Below, piece after piece: positions 49,391-59,309 of a DNA stretch of 64,000 bases; positions within the stretch are counted from its first letter, which is position 1, and every line of letters starts with the position of its first letter. The stretch covers positions 8,621,959 to 8,685,958 of the forward strand of contig OX465286.1 of NCBI GenBank assembly GCA_949987705.1, in the 5' to 3' direction. The notes under the pieces are model-generated. The model did no database searches, was not told the DNA's origin, and saw nothing but the letters and a program-made list of their open reading frames with translations. The DNA comes from Thereva unica. Its lineage: Eukaryota > Arthropoda > Insecta > Diptera > Therevidae. Made by a program: the position numbers and the translations under genes.

Positions 49391-49800
49391 TGCTGCGATA
49401 TCTTATCATTTCAAAATCAACCCCAATATCGTAGTCGCCCCTCCGCCCACAATCTTAACAATCAGGGATATGATTAGCATCCACCATGACGTGACGGCGG
49501 CTGGCAGCAAAGAAGACGTTCAAGGTAAATTTTCAATGATTTGTTTTTAACTCGTCAAAATAATTAATGTTCTTTAATTTCCAGTGTAATAAAAAAGGAG
49601 CAAGAAAATCTCTAAAGCTGGTATCCTGGGCACCGTTGCCATCCAACCCGCCAACAACTAGCGCAATCAACGGACGACAGAAAGGAATCTTCAAAAGATC
49701 CATCGACCACCAAAACATAAAATGGATTTTTGTCGGTACAAAATCAATGAAAACAAAAAGTGGAAAGTTAAATAATAAGTGATTAAAATGTACATTTATT
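49370..49800 (+). pseudogene. Two-exon module, copy B (right of array)
   Basis: The first block encodes YHFKINPNIVVAPPPTILTI and HHDVTAAGSKEDVQ up to a consensus-like donor GTAAAT at 49525. An intron-like segment with AAAATAATTAATGTTCTTTA ends in TTTCCAG at 49578-49584. The second block encodes GARKSLKLVSWAPLPSNPP, then RSIDHQNIKWIFVGTKSMK, and stops at 49780-49782, followed by AAAATGTACATTT and AATAAA. The layout and several residues match copy A (16224-16720), but this copy keeps cleaner splice signals. The ATG at 49359 lies in satellite-derived sequence. Unknown family; perhaps the 3' part of a real gene or a domesticated repeat. Confidence 0.4.
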
Positions 49801-49949
49801 TTATGATCTCGAGAAATAAATTTCTTTCTTTATTTAAAAAAATCATTTTTTTACACGGAGGCTCCTGTCCCCAGTGTTAAAGCGAATACTCGAGCCGATT
49901 TTCCATCTGGTCGTAAACCTAGATGTTTTTTCTTTTCCACAATGTACGT

Positions 49950-50640
49950 GCATAAATTTCTTGGATTCGCCAAGATTTGCACTAGGGTCTCAGAAATCGT
50001 AGGCAGCAAGCAATTCGACAGATTTTTCTGATGTCACAGAATTTGACGTCACAATTGCATGAGAATTTATTTGTTTCACACAATTTATTTTTTTCTTCAA
50101 AATGTTTTTCTCTCATTTTATAATTCATCGAATGAGACTCCAGTCTGTCAATATGCGCAACCACCCACGGCCGGTCCACCCATTCCCAGTACGACGTGTA
50201 CACAAATTTCTTGGTTTCGCCAGGATTTCTACTAGGGTCTCAGAAATCGCAGGCAACAAGTCGACAGATTTGTCTGACGTCACAGCACTTTCCCTTAATA
50301 AAATAAAAGGTTCACAATAACATTTTCAACTATTTCCATCTTCCTCGAAGTATTTTTCTTTCATTCTAAATTATCGATCCAGTTCCCCAGTCCTGGCATG
50401 TCTGAAATTTTTATAATTCCTGGCCGAGGCTCTCGCATTCCTAAGAAATTTGTTCAATTTTGTACTGAATTTCTTGATTTGCGCCCGGGTATCATAAATA
50501 GTGCAGGCAGCAATCGCCCAAATCATTGCCCACGAGAAGGGGTAACAAGTAAAAGTTCACAATAGCTATTTTAACTATTTCCATCTCCTTCGAAAGGTTT
50601 CTGTAAGGTATCATTCTAATTCATGTAAGAAATCACTCAT
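49950..50640 (+). repeat. Diverged triplicated direct repeat
   Basis: Three related segments: about 49950-50090 (AAATTTCTTGGATTCGCCAA, ACTAGGGTCTCAGAAATCG, CGACAGATTTTTCTGATGTC), about 50190-50380 (AAATTTCTTGGTTTCGCCAG, ACTAGGGTCTCAGAAATCG, CGACAGATTTGTCTGACGTC) and about 50475-50620 (GAATTTCTTGATTTGCGCCC, GTGCAGGCAGCAA). The second and third also share GTTCACAATA and TTTTAACTATTTCCATCT-like tails. No coding frame spans them. Confidence 0.65.
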
Positions 50641-50858
50641 ACCTGAAAATTAAAAAGGAGAAATCGACATATCGGTTTTCTATCACCCTCACACTATCGC
50701 CCATAAAATGATTTTTATCTCTTTCCAATTAAATATCATGCTTAAACAGCCCACAAATACGTCCGTCAACCGGATTGGGCCTGCAGTCCAAGAAAACTGA
50801 CAAAAATCTTTCTGTGTGTGTGTGTGGGCATTTATCGTCAGTTCTTGCCTAAAGATCT

Positions 50859-51113
50859 GGGGCCGGTTCGTGTATGGCGAACGACGATAATCGTACGAAA
50901 AAAAAATTGAAGTCGAAAATTTTTGTCGACGAAAATTTTAGAGTTCGCATAGGTCGAAAAAAGAAAATTGTTCGTGTCCTAATGCAAAAAGTCGATAACC
51001 CAAGACCTTTCGAGTGCCTTTCGTCGGCTTCAGACGAAAATTTTCAATTTTTCGACCTACGCGAACCCGAGACGAAAAAAAATTTACGTTTTCGACATAC
51101 ACGAACTGGCCCC
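50859..51113. mobile_element. MITE of about 255 bp
   Basis: 18-bp terminal inverted repeats with one mismatch: GGGGCCGGTTCGTGTATG (50859-50876) and CATACACGAACTGGCCCC (51096-51113). Inner parts are also partly inverted (GTTCGCATAGGTCGAAAA against TTTTTCGACCTACGCGAAC). No clear target duplication. A lone related end, CCATACACGAACCACGGCCC, sits at about 53142. Confidence 0.7.
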
Positions 51114-51384
51114 ATGAACTTCTTCTATTCAGTATGAAAATTTCGTTGAGGCCATGAACATTTTTGCACTTGAATTCACAACCTGCTACGCTGAACTGTC
51201 GTCTTCGCCTGTATATGTATGTCCTCATCCCTTAGTCCGACTGAGTAATGTGTGGCCTGAAATACCTCGGCCTGTATGTGGAATAGGGGTCCTTAGTTAG
51301 CTACAGGTAATGTAGTGTTTTGAATCTAGGTTGAGATTCTTGATAATTTTATAAACAGAAGCTTCAATGAAAAATTCTGTTCTT

Positions 51385-53132
51385 CTTCTTCTTTAACGGC
51401 TCTACAACCGGGATCCGGTCCTGGCCTCACGCAACTGTTCTCTCCACCGGTCCCGATTCTGAGCCGATGTCATCCAGTTTGGCATCCCTAAGCTCTGAGC
51501 GTCCTGGTCCACGTCATCCTTCCAGCGAAGGTTGGGCCTCCCTCGCTGCCGCATCCCATAGGTCTTACCGCAGAGAACTTTACGAACAGGCTCATCTTCA
51601 CTCATACGAGCTAGATGCCCTGCCCAACGGAGCCTACCGAGCTTTATTTTCTTCACAACATCTATGTCGCGATAGCTCTCGTAGATCTCGTCATTGTAAA
51701 GTCTCCGGAATCGCCCTTCCTCACATACGGGGCCAACAATCCTCCGAAGTATTTTCCTCTCAAACACGCCCAAGAGGTTTGAGTGCTTTTTGTTAAGCAC
51801 CCACGTTTCGGATGCATATGTGAGAACCGGATCGTCTTATATAGTAAAAGTTTAAACGTTATGGTTAGATACTTGGATTTGAAGGGCCTTGACAGACTAC
51901 AGTAGGCTCTGTTGGCTTTTAGCAGTCGTGCGCGTATTTTTGGTTCCATGCTATTGTCGGGTGCTACTATTGACCCAAGGTAGGTAAATGCTTTTACCAC
52001 GTCAAACTCGTGTTCCGCTACCTTGATTGTGGGACCAATGTTAGGTGTTCTTCCAGACGAGGCCACCATGTACTTTGTTTTGCTTTCGTTAATGTGCAGT
52101 CCCAGATTTCCTGCCGCTTGCTCAATCTGAGTGAAAGCTTCTTGTACAGCTGTTGTTGTTCTTTCAATGATGTCAATCTCTTCTGCATAAGCCAGTAATT
52201 GGGTGGACTTGTGGAGGATTGTGCCCCTTGATGTCACGCCCGAATCTCAGATCAATTTCTCCAACGCCCGGTTGAAAAGGAAGCAGGCCAGACCGTCCCC
52301 TTGTCGGAGTCCATTATAGATGTTGATTGGTCTGGACAGTGTTCCGGATACTTTTACTTGGCTTGACACATTGGTCATGGTCAACCTACATAGTCTTGTC
52401 AGTTTGTTGGGGATGCCGAATTCTCTCATGGCTTTGTAGAGTTCCACTCTGGCTATGCTATCATAGGCGGCTATCAAGTCTATGAAGAGGTGTTGAATTG
52501 ACTGTTGAAACTCTAGACATTTCTCCATAGCTTGCCTTAAGGTGAAAATCTGATCAGTCGTTGATTTGCTTGGGCTGAAGCCACACTGGTATTGGCCTAT
52601 TATGTTTCTGGCGTATGGGACCATGCTGTTTTGTAGGACAGTGGAGAATATCTTATAAGCGGTACTCAACAACGTTATACCGCGACAATTAGTGCACGCT
52701 GTGATATTTCCTTTTTTGTGTACCGGGCAGAGAATGCCTTTTCTCCACTCTTCTGGCATAACTTCCTGCTCCCTTCCTATTTAACCAGCTCCGCTGCGAT
52801 GCGTATGCACCCGAGGCCTTGTTGTTTTTGAGCCGGCTGATGGCTCTGCTAACTTCTTCTATGATTGGTGGCGGCAGCATAGTATTATCATCAGATATTG
52901 GTGGAGCCTCCGAATCATCAGTTGGCTCGACATTTAGCAATTCAGGAAAATGCTCTTCCCATGGCTCCAAGATGCCTTCAGGATCTGTGATCAGATTCCC
53001 TTCTTTGTCCTTGCAGTGTGTGCAACGTGGTGTAAATTGCGTCATACTGCAGACTCTTTGGTAGAACTCCCGCGCCTGGTGCGGCTGTCGTTCTCTGTAC
53101 GGTTCTAGTAAATTTGTTAGTACTCCCTTAAT
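51385..53132 (-). pseudogene. RTE-like LINE copy 2, frameshifted, catalytic box mutated
   Basis: Minus strand. From about 53132 downward: pre-RT linker (QAREFYQRV, FTPRCTHCKDKEGNLIT, ILEPWEEHFPELLN), PEEWRKGILCPVHKKGN, NCRGITLLSTAYKIFSTVLQ, GFSPSKSTTDQIFTLRQ, motif A FIDLIAAYDSI, motif B LRQGDGL, then LLAYAEEIDII where the family has YADD, AFTYLGSIVAPDNS, and the C-terminus FERKILRRIVGPVCEEG and LGRLRWAGHLARMSEDEPVR. The ORFs lie in four pieces. Loss of both catalytic Asp in YADD shows it is dead. The 3' end at about 51385 has the same GAA microsatellite as copy 1. Endonuclease absent. Confidence 0.85.
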
Positions 53133-53175
53133 CGTTGTTGGCCATACACGAACCACGGCCCCCGGTTATAAGGCG

Positions 53176-53183
53176 ACCCTGGG
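53176..53183. repeat. 8-bp target-site duplication, left
   Basis: ACCCTGGG, repeated at 54059-54066. Confidence 0.8.
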
Positions 53184-54058
53184 CAGCGCCGGTCCTAGGG
53201 TAGAGCGAAGAGGGGCGCCAAAATGAACGCGAAAAACAATTTCGAGCGAAAAATAAAATTTTGATGGCGCCTTTTTTCAAAAAACCTTAGCGTCTCCCAA
53301 AGTTTCATATACTTCTTGGGCTTTCATATCCCCTAAAAGGACGACCTGCAAGGCCAGTTGGATATTCGTGAACCCATGGGGTAGGGTGCCGAATATGGCT
53401 CCAATGAAGGGAAGTTTTCGAGATATCTCTTCAAGGAGGGCAGACTGAGTCCACGAACCACGGTGGAGTGCGCTTAGATCACTCCTTCATTGGAAGAAGA
53501 TCTCCTTAGAGGCCAACCTGCGGAAGTATGGGCACCTTTAGCTCCATCGAAGAGGCTACCCAAAAAACCGACCGCTTTTAGACGACAAATTCTGGAAGCT
53601 GGGTACTCCCGTGTAGAAGCTGCTGGGCTCTGCATCGCCCTCGAGGAAGAGAAGAATGCCGTTTTATTTAATAAGAAGATAGTTAGATCATCTCCTCCAG
53701 ACCACAATATCTCGGCGAAAAGGTGAAGGCTCCGGGCATACGGTTTGAGAATCCGACTGAAATTCCTTGAGAAATGAACTCCGATCAAATGGCAGAAAGT
53801 GTCAGAATGGTGGTTCTTGCGATGTGTATGTATATCCGGAGAATCTCCTGACCACAGAACAGCTAGTTACCGTCCAAAGGAATTTTCTGGAGGAGATTAC
53901 CGAGTTGGGGTAGAAGTCAGAGCACTCCAGATTCATTGGGGTTGCTGCGCGCCACTGCGGTGGGCCGCCTTAAGTTCTGGAAGGAGCAAGCCTTGTCGCA
54001 GTACACGAGGGAAAGCTGCCGCGAATCTATGTTGTGGTCCGGTGCTGGACCGGCGCTG
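53184..54058. mobile_element. Non-autonomous hAT-type transposon, 875 bp
   Basis: Perfect 12-bp terminal inverted repeats, CAGCGCCGGTCC (53184-53195) and GGACCGGCGCTG (54047-54058), with an exact 8-bp duplication ACCCTGGG on each side: the signature of hAT (CAG...CTG ends, 8-bp duplication). The left end continues TAGGGTAGAGCGAAGAGGGG. No transposase is visible. The interior has a 78-codon ORF (53490-53726) with PTAFRRQILEAGYSRVEAAG that I do not recognise; it may be captured or leftover coding sequence. Confidence 0.88.
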
Positions 54059-54066
54059 ACCCTGGG
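54059..54066. repeat. 8-bp target-site duplication, right
   Basis: ACCCTGGG, identical to 53176-53183. Confidence 0.8.
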
Positions 54067-54506
54067 TATAGGGGATGAATGCATTTCCTCAAAATAAATA
54101 AAACAAAATTTAATCACAATGAATTTATTCTCAAGCATTTTTTTTTTGTTTCTCTTAAATCTATATTTAAAAAGATTTACAAATTAAAAAATTTCAAACG
54201 TAAAAATAAGAAAATCTTATACATCAGTTAGAATTAATATAATATTTTTAATTTTATATTATATTGTCTCTTAGCCTTGATTTTCTGCTTTGTTCCTTGA
54301 TTTTGCAATCGTCGCAGCCTGTGTTTACTTTAGTAAAAAGTAGTGTAAAAAAATTCATTTCTCTATTTTTCATTATAAATAATAAAAATATATATATGTA
54401 TATGTATATATAATAAGAAAATACATTAAATAATAATAATAATAGTAATAATAATAAAAACAAGGGTGGCCTAGTCAAGTGGTTTTATTTTTAATGATCA
54501 TAATTT
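54067..54506. other. AT-rich intergenic sequence, no gene seen
   Basis: Includes a (TA)n/(ATAT) microsatellite near 54388-54413 and an (AAT)n stretch near 54430-54460. Nothing else is supported. Confidence 0.5.
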
Positions 54507-55174
54507 ACCCCGTTTATGACTAGGTATCTGAGATGTTGAGTTGAGTTCACTTTGGGTTGAAATAGAAGTTGGATTGATATAAAAACATAACCTCAAATTT
54601 TTTTGTGTAAAATTCTCATTTATAGATACGTAAAAATTTAGAATGAAATTCTATGTACCAGGAAAAAACATCGAACACAAAACTAACGCCGAATGCGGAC
54701 TTCACGAATAGTAAACAAACAAGACAAATGTCACTTCAACCCACGGTCGTATAGACATGTCTGCGAACTCGCTGCTCAAACCTGTGACTGATTCGCGTAT
54801 CGCTACTGGAGCTTCTTGATTTAGACTGCAGATGGCGTATTTGCCTAAGTTCGGATGTCATTATGATATGAAGGGTCTATACGACCGTGCTTAGACTACT
54901 GCGCCGCCAGTGATCCATTCAAGAACTACTTAAAAGTCGAACGATATCAATCACACTTCACTCTCTATGGGATGGTATATGGAGTTCGCAGACCTGTCTA
55001 TACGACCGTGCTTCAACCTAATTTCAACTCAACCTGCTTATATATGGTGAAATATCAGCTCGATCCAGCTAGGAGAGCTGAGTTGGGTTGAGTGGATCCA
55101 GTTTCAACTCGTCATCCGCTTATGACTAAGTTGAACCCAAGTTGACCCTGGGTTGAACCTAGTCATAAACGGGT
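54507..55174. mobile_element. Larger MITE of the 15047-15266 family, interrupted by a second MITE
   Basis: 17-bp terminal inverted repeats CCCGTTTATGACTAGGT (54509-54525) and ACCTAGTCATAAACGGG (55157-55173). Near the right end a hairpin repeats TATGACTAAGTTGAACCC (55122-55139) against GGGTTGAACCTAGTCATA. Without the nested element (54742-55010 plus one target copy) it is about 390 bp. No coding capacity, and no clear target duplication of its own. Confidence 0.75.
54742..55010. mobile_element. Nested 269-bp MITE with 8-bp target duplication
   Basis: 29-bp terminal inverted repeats, 54742-54770 and 54982-55010, with one mismatch; each starts CACGGTCGTATAGACA and contains TCTGCGAACTC. Exact 8-bp duplication CTTCAACC at 54734-54741 and 55011-55018. 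A third copy of the end, GTCTATACGACCGTG, sits inside at 54875-54889. The 8-bp duplication suggests mobilisation by a hAT- or P-like transposase. Confidence 0.85.
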
Positions 55175-55177
55175 TAA

Positions 55178-55921
55178 TTATATATTTCCTAATGTTTAAT
55201 GTGTTTTATTAAATTGTTTTTATATTTTTTTTTATTTTATTGCGTTACTAATTTTGTTATATATATTTTTTTTTTATTTTCGTTGTAAAGAGAAGTTAAC
55301 TTCTATAATTTTAATGTTTTTATTTGTTTTTATATATATTCTAAATATTTTATAAAAATAAAAAATATAGGTGGTTTTTTGTTTTTATTTAGAAAAATAT
55401 ATGAAATATCTTTCTCCATTTAAATATTTTTATTTAGTGAGTGCATTTTACTTGAACACTAAGTGTTTTATTAATTTTATTTGTGGGGTGTGTTATTATA
55501 TTAAACAAATATTAATATTTGTTTTTTTGTTTTTATATTTGTACAAAAATACTGTATAATATATTTAGTTACATTATATAATCAGGCGTGTGTGTAGTAT
55601 TTTTTTTTTTGTATTTTGCAATACTATAATTTTTTTTTTTAGTTAGAAATATATTTATATAGATTAAAAGTTAAATTATTTTGAAATGTGGAGAAAAAAA
55701 AAGGAAAATGATAAAATTATATTATCTATCTATCTATAGAAAAATCTATTGCCAAATTAAGAGCTTTTTTTTTTTGTTTTTAAATTTATTATAAATTAAA
55801 GATTGATTTTTGAAGAAAACAAGCCTCTTGTTGTTATTCATACCGTATTTGTTATAAAAGATAAGATTTCTAAGTGACTATGGGTTCTATTGAAGTGTCA
55901 GGTGCTTTTAATAATACATAA
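55178..55921. other. Very AT-rich low-complexity stretch
   Basis: Poly-T/poly-A runs and ATAT blocks with short ORFs only (for example 55371-55559). No gene, RNA or mobile element is recognised. Confidence 0.5.
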
Positions 55922-56244
55922 TACAGTTGAACCTCGATTAACCGGGTTAACCCAGGATCAAGGCTGACACGGATAATCGAAATCCCGATTGACCGAGTTT
56001 TAACATAATAATAATAATAAGGTCCAGGCTGAATAGGGAGTTGTTGCTGTTCTTCAATCGATAAAAAGTCATTAGTAATAGAGTTAAACCTTCTTCCTTC
56101 TCAGCTGAACCAAGAAAGGTTTACCTACTCAGCACAACCAAGCGCTGATATGAGGCTCACAATTAAACATGCAAACATAAAAATTAGTAAATTAAAAACA
56201 TCCAAATTAACGCGTAACCAACGCAAGCAACAGGAAACATAAGT

Positions 56245-56785
56245 GGTCACGTGAGATTTAAAAGACTCTTTTTAAGGACATCTTTACCAATGCTCACGCT
56301 AAAGACATTAATATTATTATTAACATTAATGAACAATGGAGTTTACAGGTTCCTAAATCGTGTAATTCGTGTTAGAGGAGTTGATTTATAAAAGAGGTGG
56401 TCCTCTCAGATTATAACCACTCTCTCTAAACGATGCACGGCGACCTATAAAACCTGAGTCGACCATTCCATTAAGGAGCTGATGAACAAATACAACATCG
56501 GCCACCTCACGACGCTTGTGAAGAGAGCTTAAGTTGAGTAACTTAAGCCGGGATTCATATGATGGAAGAACTAATGAGGTTTCCCAATGAAGATGATTCA
56601 GTGCGAATCTAACGAACCTTCGTTGAACCGATTCAATAGTTCTAACATGCGAAGAGTAGTGAGAAGACCAAACCTGGGACGCATATTCGAGTAATGGTCT
56701 GACAAGGGAAATGTATAGGTGTTTAGTAATCAAGGGGTTGTTAAATTCTTTCGACCACCTTTTAATAAAGCCCGTAAACTAAGAA
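56245..56785 (-). pseudogene. LINE RT C-terminal fragment (CR1/Jockey-like, second family)
   Basis: Minus strand: GFIKRWSKEFNN, then ITKHLYISLVRPLLEYASQV, RTIESVQRRFVRFALNHLHW, LPSYESRLKLLNLSSLHKRR and EVADVVFVHQLLNG (56733-56386). After a frameshift come STPLTRITRFRNL, a stop, and SVSIGKDVLKKSL. Only the RT thumb and C-terminal domain are left. It differs from the 7240/10735/60815 family (SLVRPLLEYASQVW against SYIRPLLKYNSLVW). Confidence 0.75.
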
Positions 56786-56789
56786 TATT

Positions 56790-57190
56790 ATATAAATCTT
56801 TTCAAATTATATTGTCGTTAATACGCTTCGAACGGTACCTCAAGTAAGTTGATATCTTATGTGGTTCGGGCGATATCGTGCAGGTACAAAAATCACTTAT
56901 GACGTATTAACCCAAAAAACGGCTCGACCAAATTTTATAAAAAATCTTTTCAGATAATATTTCCGCGTTAATACGCTTCGAACGACACGTCAATGAAGTC
57001 GTTATCTTTTTTGGTTCGCGCGATATCGTGCAGGACAAAATGACCACATACGTAAGCACACACACACACACACACATACTTCCTCTCAAATTTTTGCTTA
57101 AAATGCTCTAGGGACCTTGAAAAATGAAAATACGCTGAAAAATTTCAATTTCGATTTTCGGACCGATTACAATAACTTCCCTATACTGGG
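56790..57190. repeat. Duplicated motif, likely the tail of an unidentified element
   Basis: GTTAATACGCTTCGAACG occurs at about 56817 and again about 133 bp later at about 56950; each copy is followed by a variant of GCGATATCGTGCAGG. A (CA)n microsatellite lies at about 57057-57075, and the block ends CTATACTGGGAAGTTAAAAA. Confidence 0.6.
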
Positions 57191-57759
57191 AAGTTAAAAA
57201 CTACGCCGAATATACCGAATACGAATATTCGGCTGAACATTCGGCACATCTCTACCAATTATATACATAATTCTTGCCGGTTATAATAGACGTACGGATA
57301 ATCGAGGTTCAACTGTGTATATTTATTATTATTAATCATCGTTTGCACACGTAAGCAATAATTCAATTCAGATTGAAATGAAGCCATCAAGTTCTTATAT
57401 TAATGATCGATGCGCGCATGGTTAAGGAGAGATAATGTCATATAGGGAATCCAATCCCGTATCAAAAACCAAATCCCGCAAACCTGCGGTATCGAGGTTA
57501 ACATTCCCGCGGATCTGCGGGATTTGCGGGACTGCATAAAACATCGTTAAATTTGTTCTAAGTAGTTATATGTTCATGTGTTTATGCTACCGATGTATGA
57601 AAATTCCAGCGGAATCAATACTAACGTAGTTTAGAATTGGCATGAATACTTTGTTTGACTGATTCAGTAGTTCGTTTGATAAACAATACAATTAGCCGCT
57701 AGGATAATCATGCTCATATGCATGTGGAGAGTCCCCTGTACTAGGCGTAGGGTAACTTG

Positions 57760-58070
57760 ACATTTACTTTGTTTCCATGAACCGGGGTACAGTATTCGTT
57801 GAGTTTACAGAAGGCGTTTTCCTTCAAGCTAGCCCCGATGCTGTTTCCATGACAGTTCTGGGTTGAAGTGACAGGTAAATAATTTTGCGTCGTGTCTCCG
57901 TTGGTATATGTGCAGGAAACACACTTAAACAAACATCTATGCAAAACCCAGCTTAATCCGGCTTGTTTCATAGAGTTTTCTTGGATTTAATGAAACCTTA
58001 CTCAACCCGCGTTTCCATGGGCGCTTACTCTGAATTTACCGACGGTAAACTCTGCATGGAAACTCAGTAA
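57760..58070. repeat. Weak foldback segment with repeated GTTTCCATG
   Basis: GTTTCCATG appears at about 57770, 57842 and 58011, and inverted as CATGGAAAC at 58055-58063. GAGTTTAC near the left end is mirrored by GTAAACTC near the right end. This suggests an eroded MITE, but no clean termini are seen. 57316-57759 and 58071-58527 hold nothing I can name. Confidence 0.35.
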
Positions 58071-58527
58071 TTGATCACGTTCGGATACACGCACATAAAT
58101 ATACTTAGGCGAGATTTTGTGTTATTACATATCTTCAACTAACGAATTTAAATATTTTGTGGAGTGTAAGTTCCTCTGCACACGATTCGGCAGATTTGCA
58201 ATACCAATTTCAAACTGGTTTCACAATAAACATGCACACAATCAGTTTGCAATCAAAATGAAACCTTTGCCCACACGATAAGCCCAACTGATTTTGGATC
58301 AATCGGCACAGAACCTCACATAGTTTTTAGTCACGGGGTTGTGGCAAAATATCAAGTAGTTCAGATGAAATGCAACCATGAAAATTGAAATTGCTTCCGA
58401 CCAGCAAAAACAGTCGCACTTTAGCAGTTCAGGCTAGTTTCAAATCGGTTTCGTTTCTATGGACCCGTGTATAAATTTCCACTTCTGTACACGGGCAAGA
58501 TCACGAAACAGTTGCGGGTGCAACTAA

Positions 58528-59303
58528 TACCTTTTCAACTTCAAATTGGGACTAAACAATTTCAAATTAGGACTAAACAATTTCAAATTGGGACTAAACA
58601 ATTTCAAATTGGGAATAAACAATTTCAAATTCAGACTAAACAATTTCAAATTGGTACCAAACAATTTGAAGTAAATAATGAACTACTATCAGTAAAGATT
58701 AAAGTATTAATTATTTTTATTAAGTTTGGAATAAATATGAACACAGATAACAAATATAAAAACATTATTTCAAAACGAGCATCCATCATCGGGTATGAAC
58801 CTTTGGACTATGGGCGATATATTTTGTGCAGTTCACATCTGTTTGATTTCTTATATCATTAATTAAGAAGTTTTGTAACCATTGTAAACGATATTCGGCT
58901 TGAGTCATATATTAGCCCTGTCTTAACCGATTAGAGTTTGCGGCATTTGTATTGCTAATTCTCTTTTAACGTTAGCTTGACCAAGCGTGCTCGTTAGCAT
59001 TAAACATTGGACTATATGGTCCAAGTCTAAGTAATCTATAACTATGACCAACAAATTTATTTTCCTGAAATATTTCTTCGATAGGCATAAAATGGCATGA
59101 CAAGGCGCATTATCAATACTAATACATTTGTCTGATACATATCTTGAGCATTTCTTTGACAATGGCTAACAATTTCCTTGACCTCTGGCTTCTTAAAAGC
59201 ACTCTTCAAAATTTCATGATGAACTAAACCCATAAGTCCCAATTTGAAATTGTTTAGTCCCAATTTGAATTTGTTTTAGTGTCAATTTGAAGTTGAAAAG
59301 GTA
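58528..59303. mobile_element. Foldback element with subterminal 21-bp minisatellite
   Basis: Perfect 21-bp inverted repeats at 58528-58548 and 59283-59303 (starting TACCTTTTCAACTTCAAATT). Just inside the left end are about six tandem 21-bp units of the form CAATTTCAAATTGGGACTAA (58541-58670); the right end has two or three inverted units (59236-59290). Read as codons, the left units give repeated GTKQFQI, part of the ORF at 58467-58862, which I take as an accident of the 21-bp period. No transposase is recognised in the ~570-bp interior. Confidence 0.75.
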
Positions 59304-59309
59304 TAGAAT

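Larger units (their letters stand above)
55924..57315. mobile_element. Pogo/Tigger-like non-autonomous DNA transposon with a LINE fragment inside
   Basis: 21-bp terminal inverted repeats at 55924-55944 and 57295-57315 with one mismatch: CAGTTGAACCTCGATTAACC on the left, GGATAATCGAGGTTCAACTG on the right. CAG...GAACC..CGATTA ends and a TA at 55922-55923 (TG on the right) fit the pogo branch of Tc1/mariner. A LINE fragment on the minus strand (56245-56785) and a duplicated motif (56790-57040) occupy most of the interior. No transposase is seen. Confidence 0.68.

Noticed and set aside
54254..54478. Minus-strand ORF with a Leu-rich run and YIYIYI tract
   Set aside because: Produced by (AAT)n and (TA)n microsatellites.
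57741..57971. 76-codon minus-strand ORF with many Cys
   Set aside because: It falls in an eroded foldback region, with no signal peptide or recognised cysteine pattern.
58467..58862. 131-codon ORF with repeated GTKQFQI heptads, like a structural repeat protein
   Set aside because: The repeats are the 21-bp subterminal minisatellite of a foldback element, mirrored at its other end; no coding evidence beyond the period.
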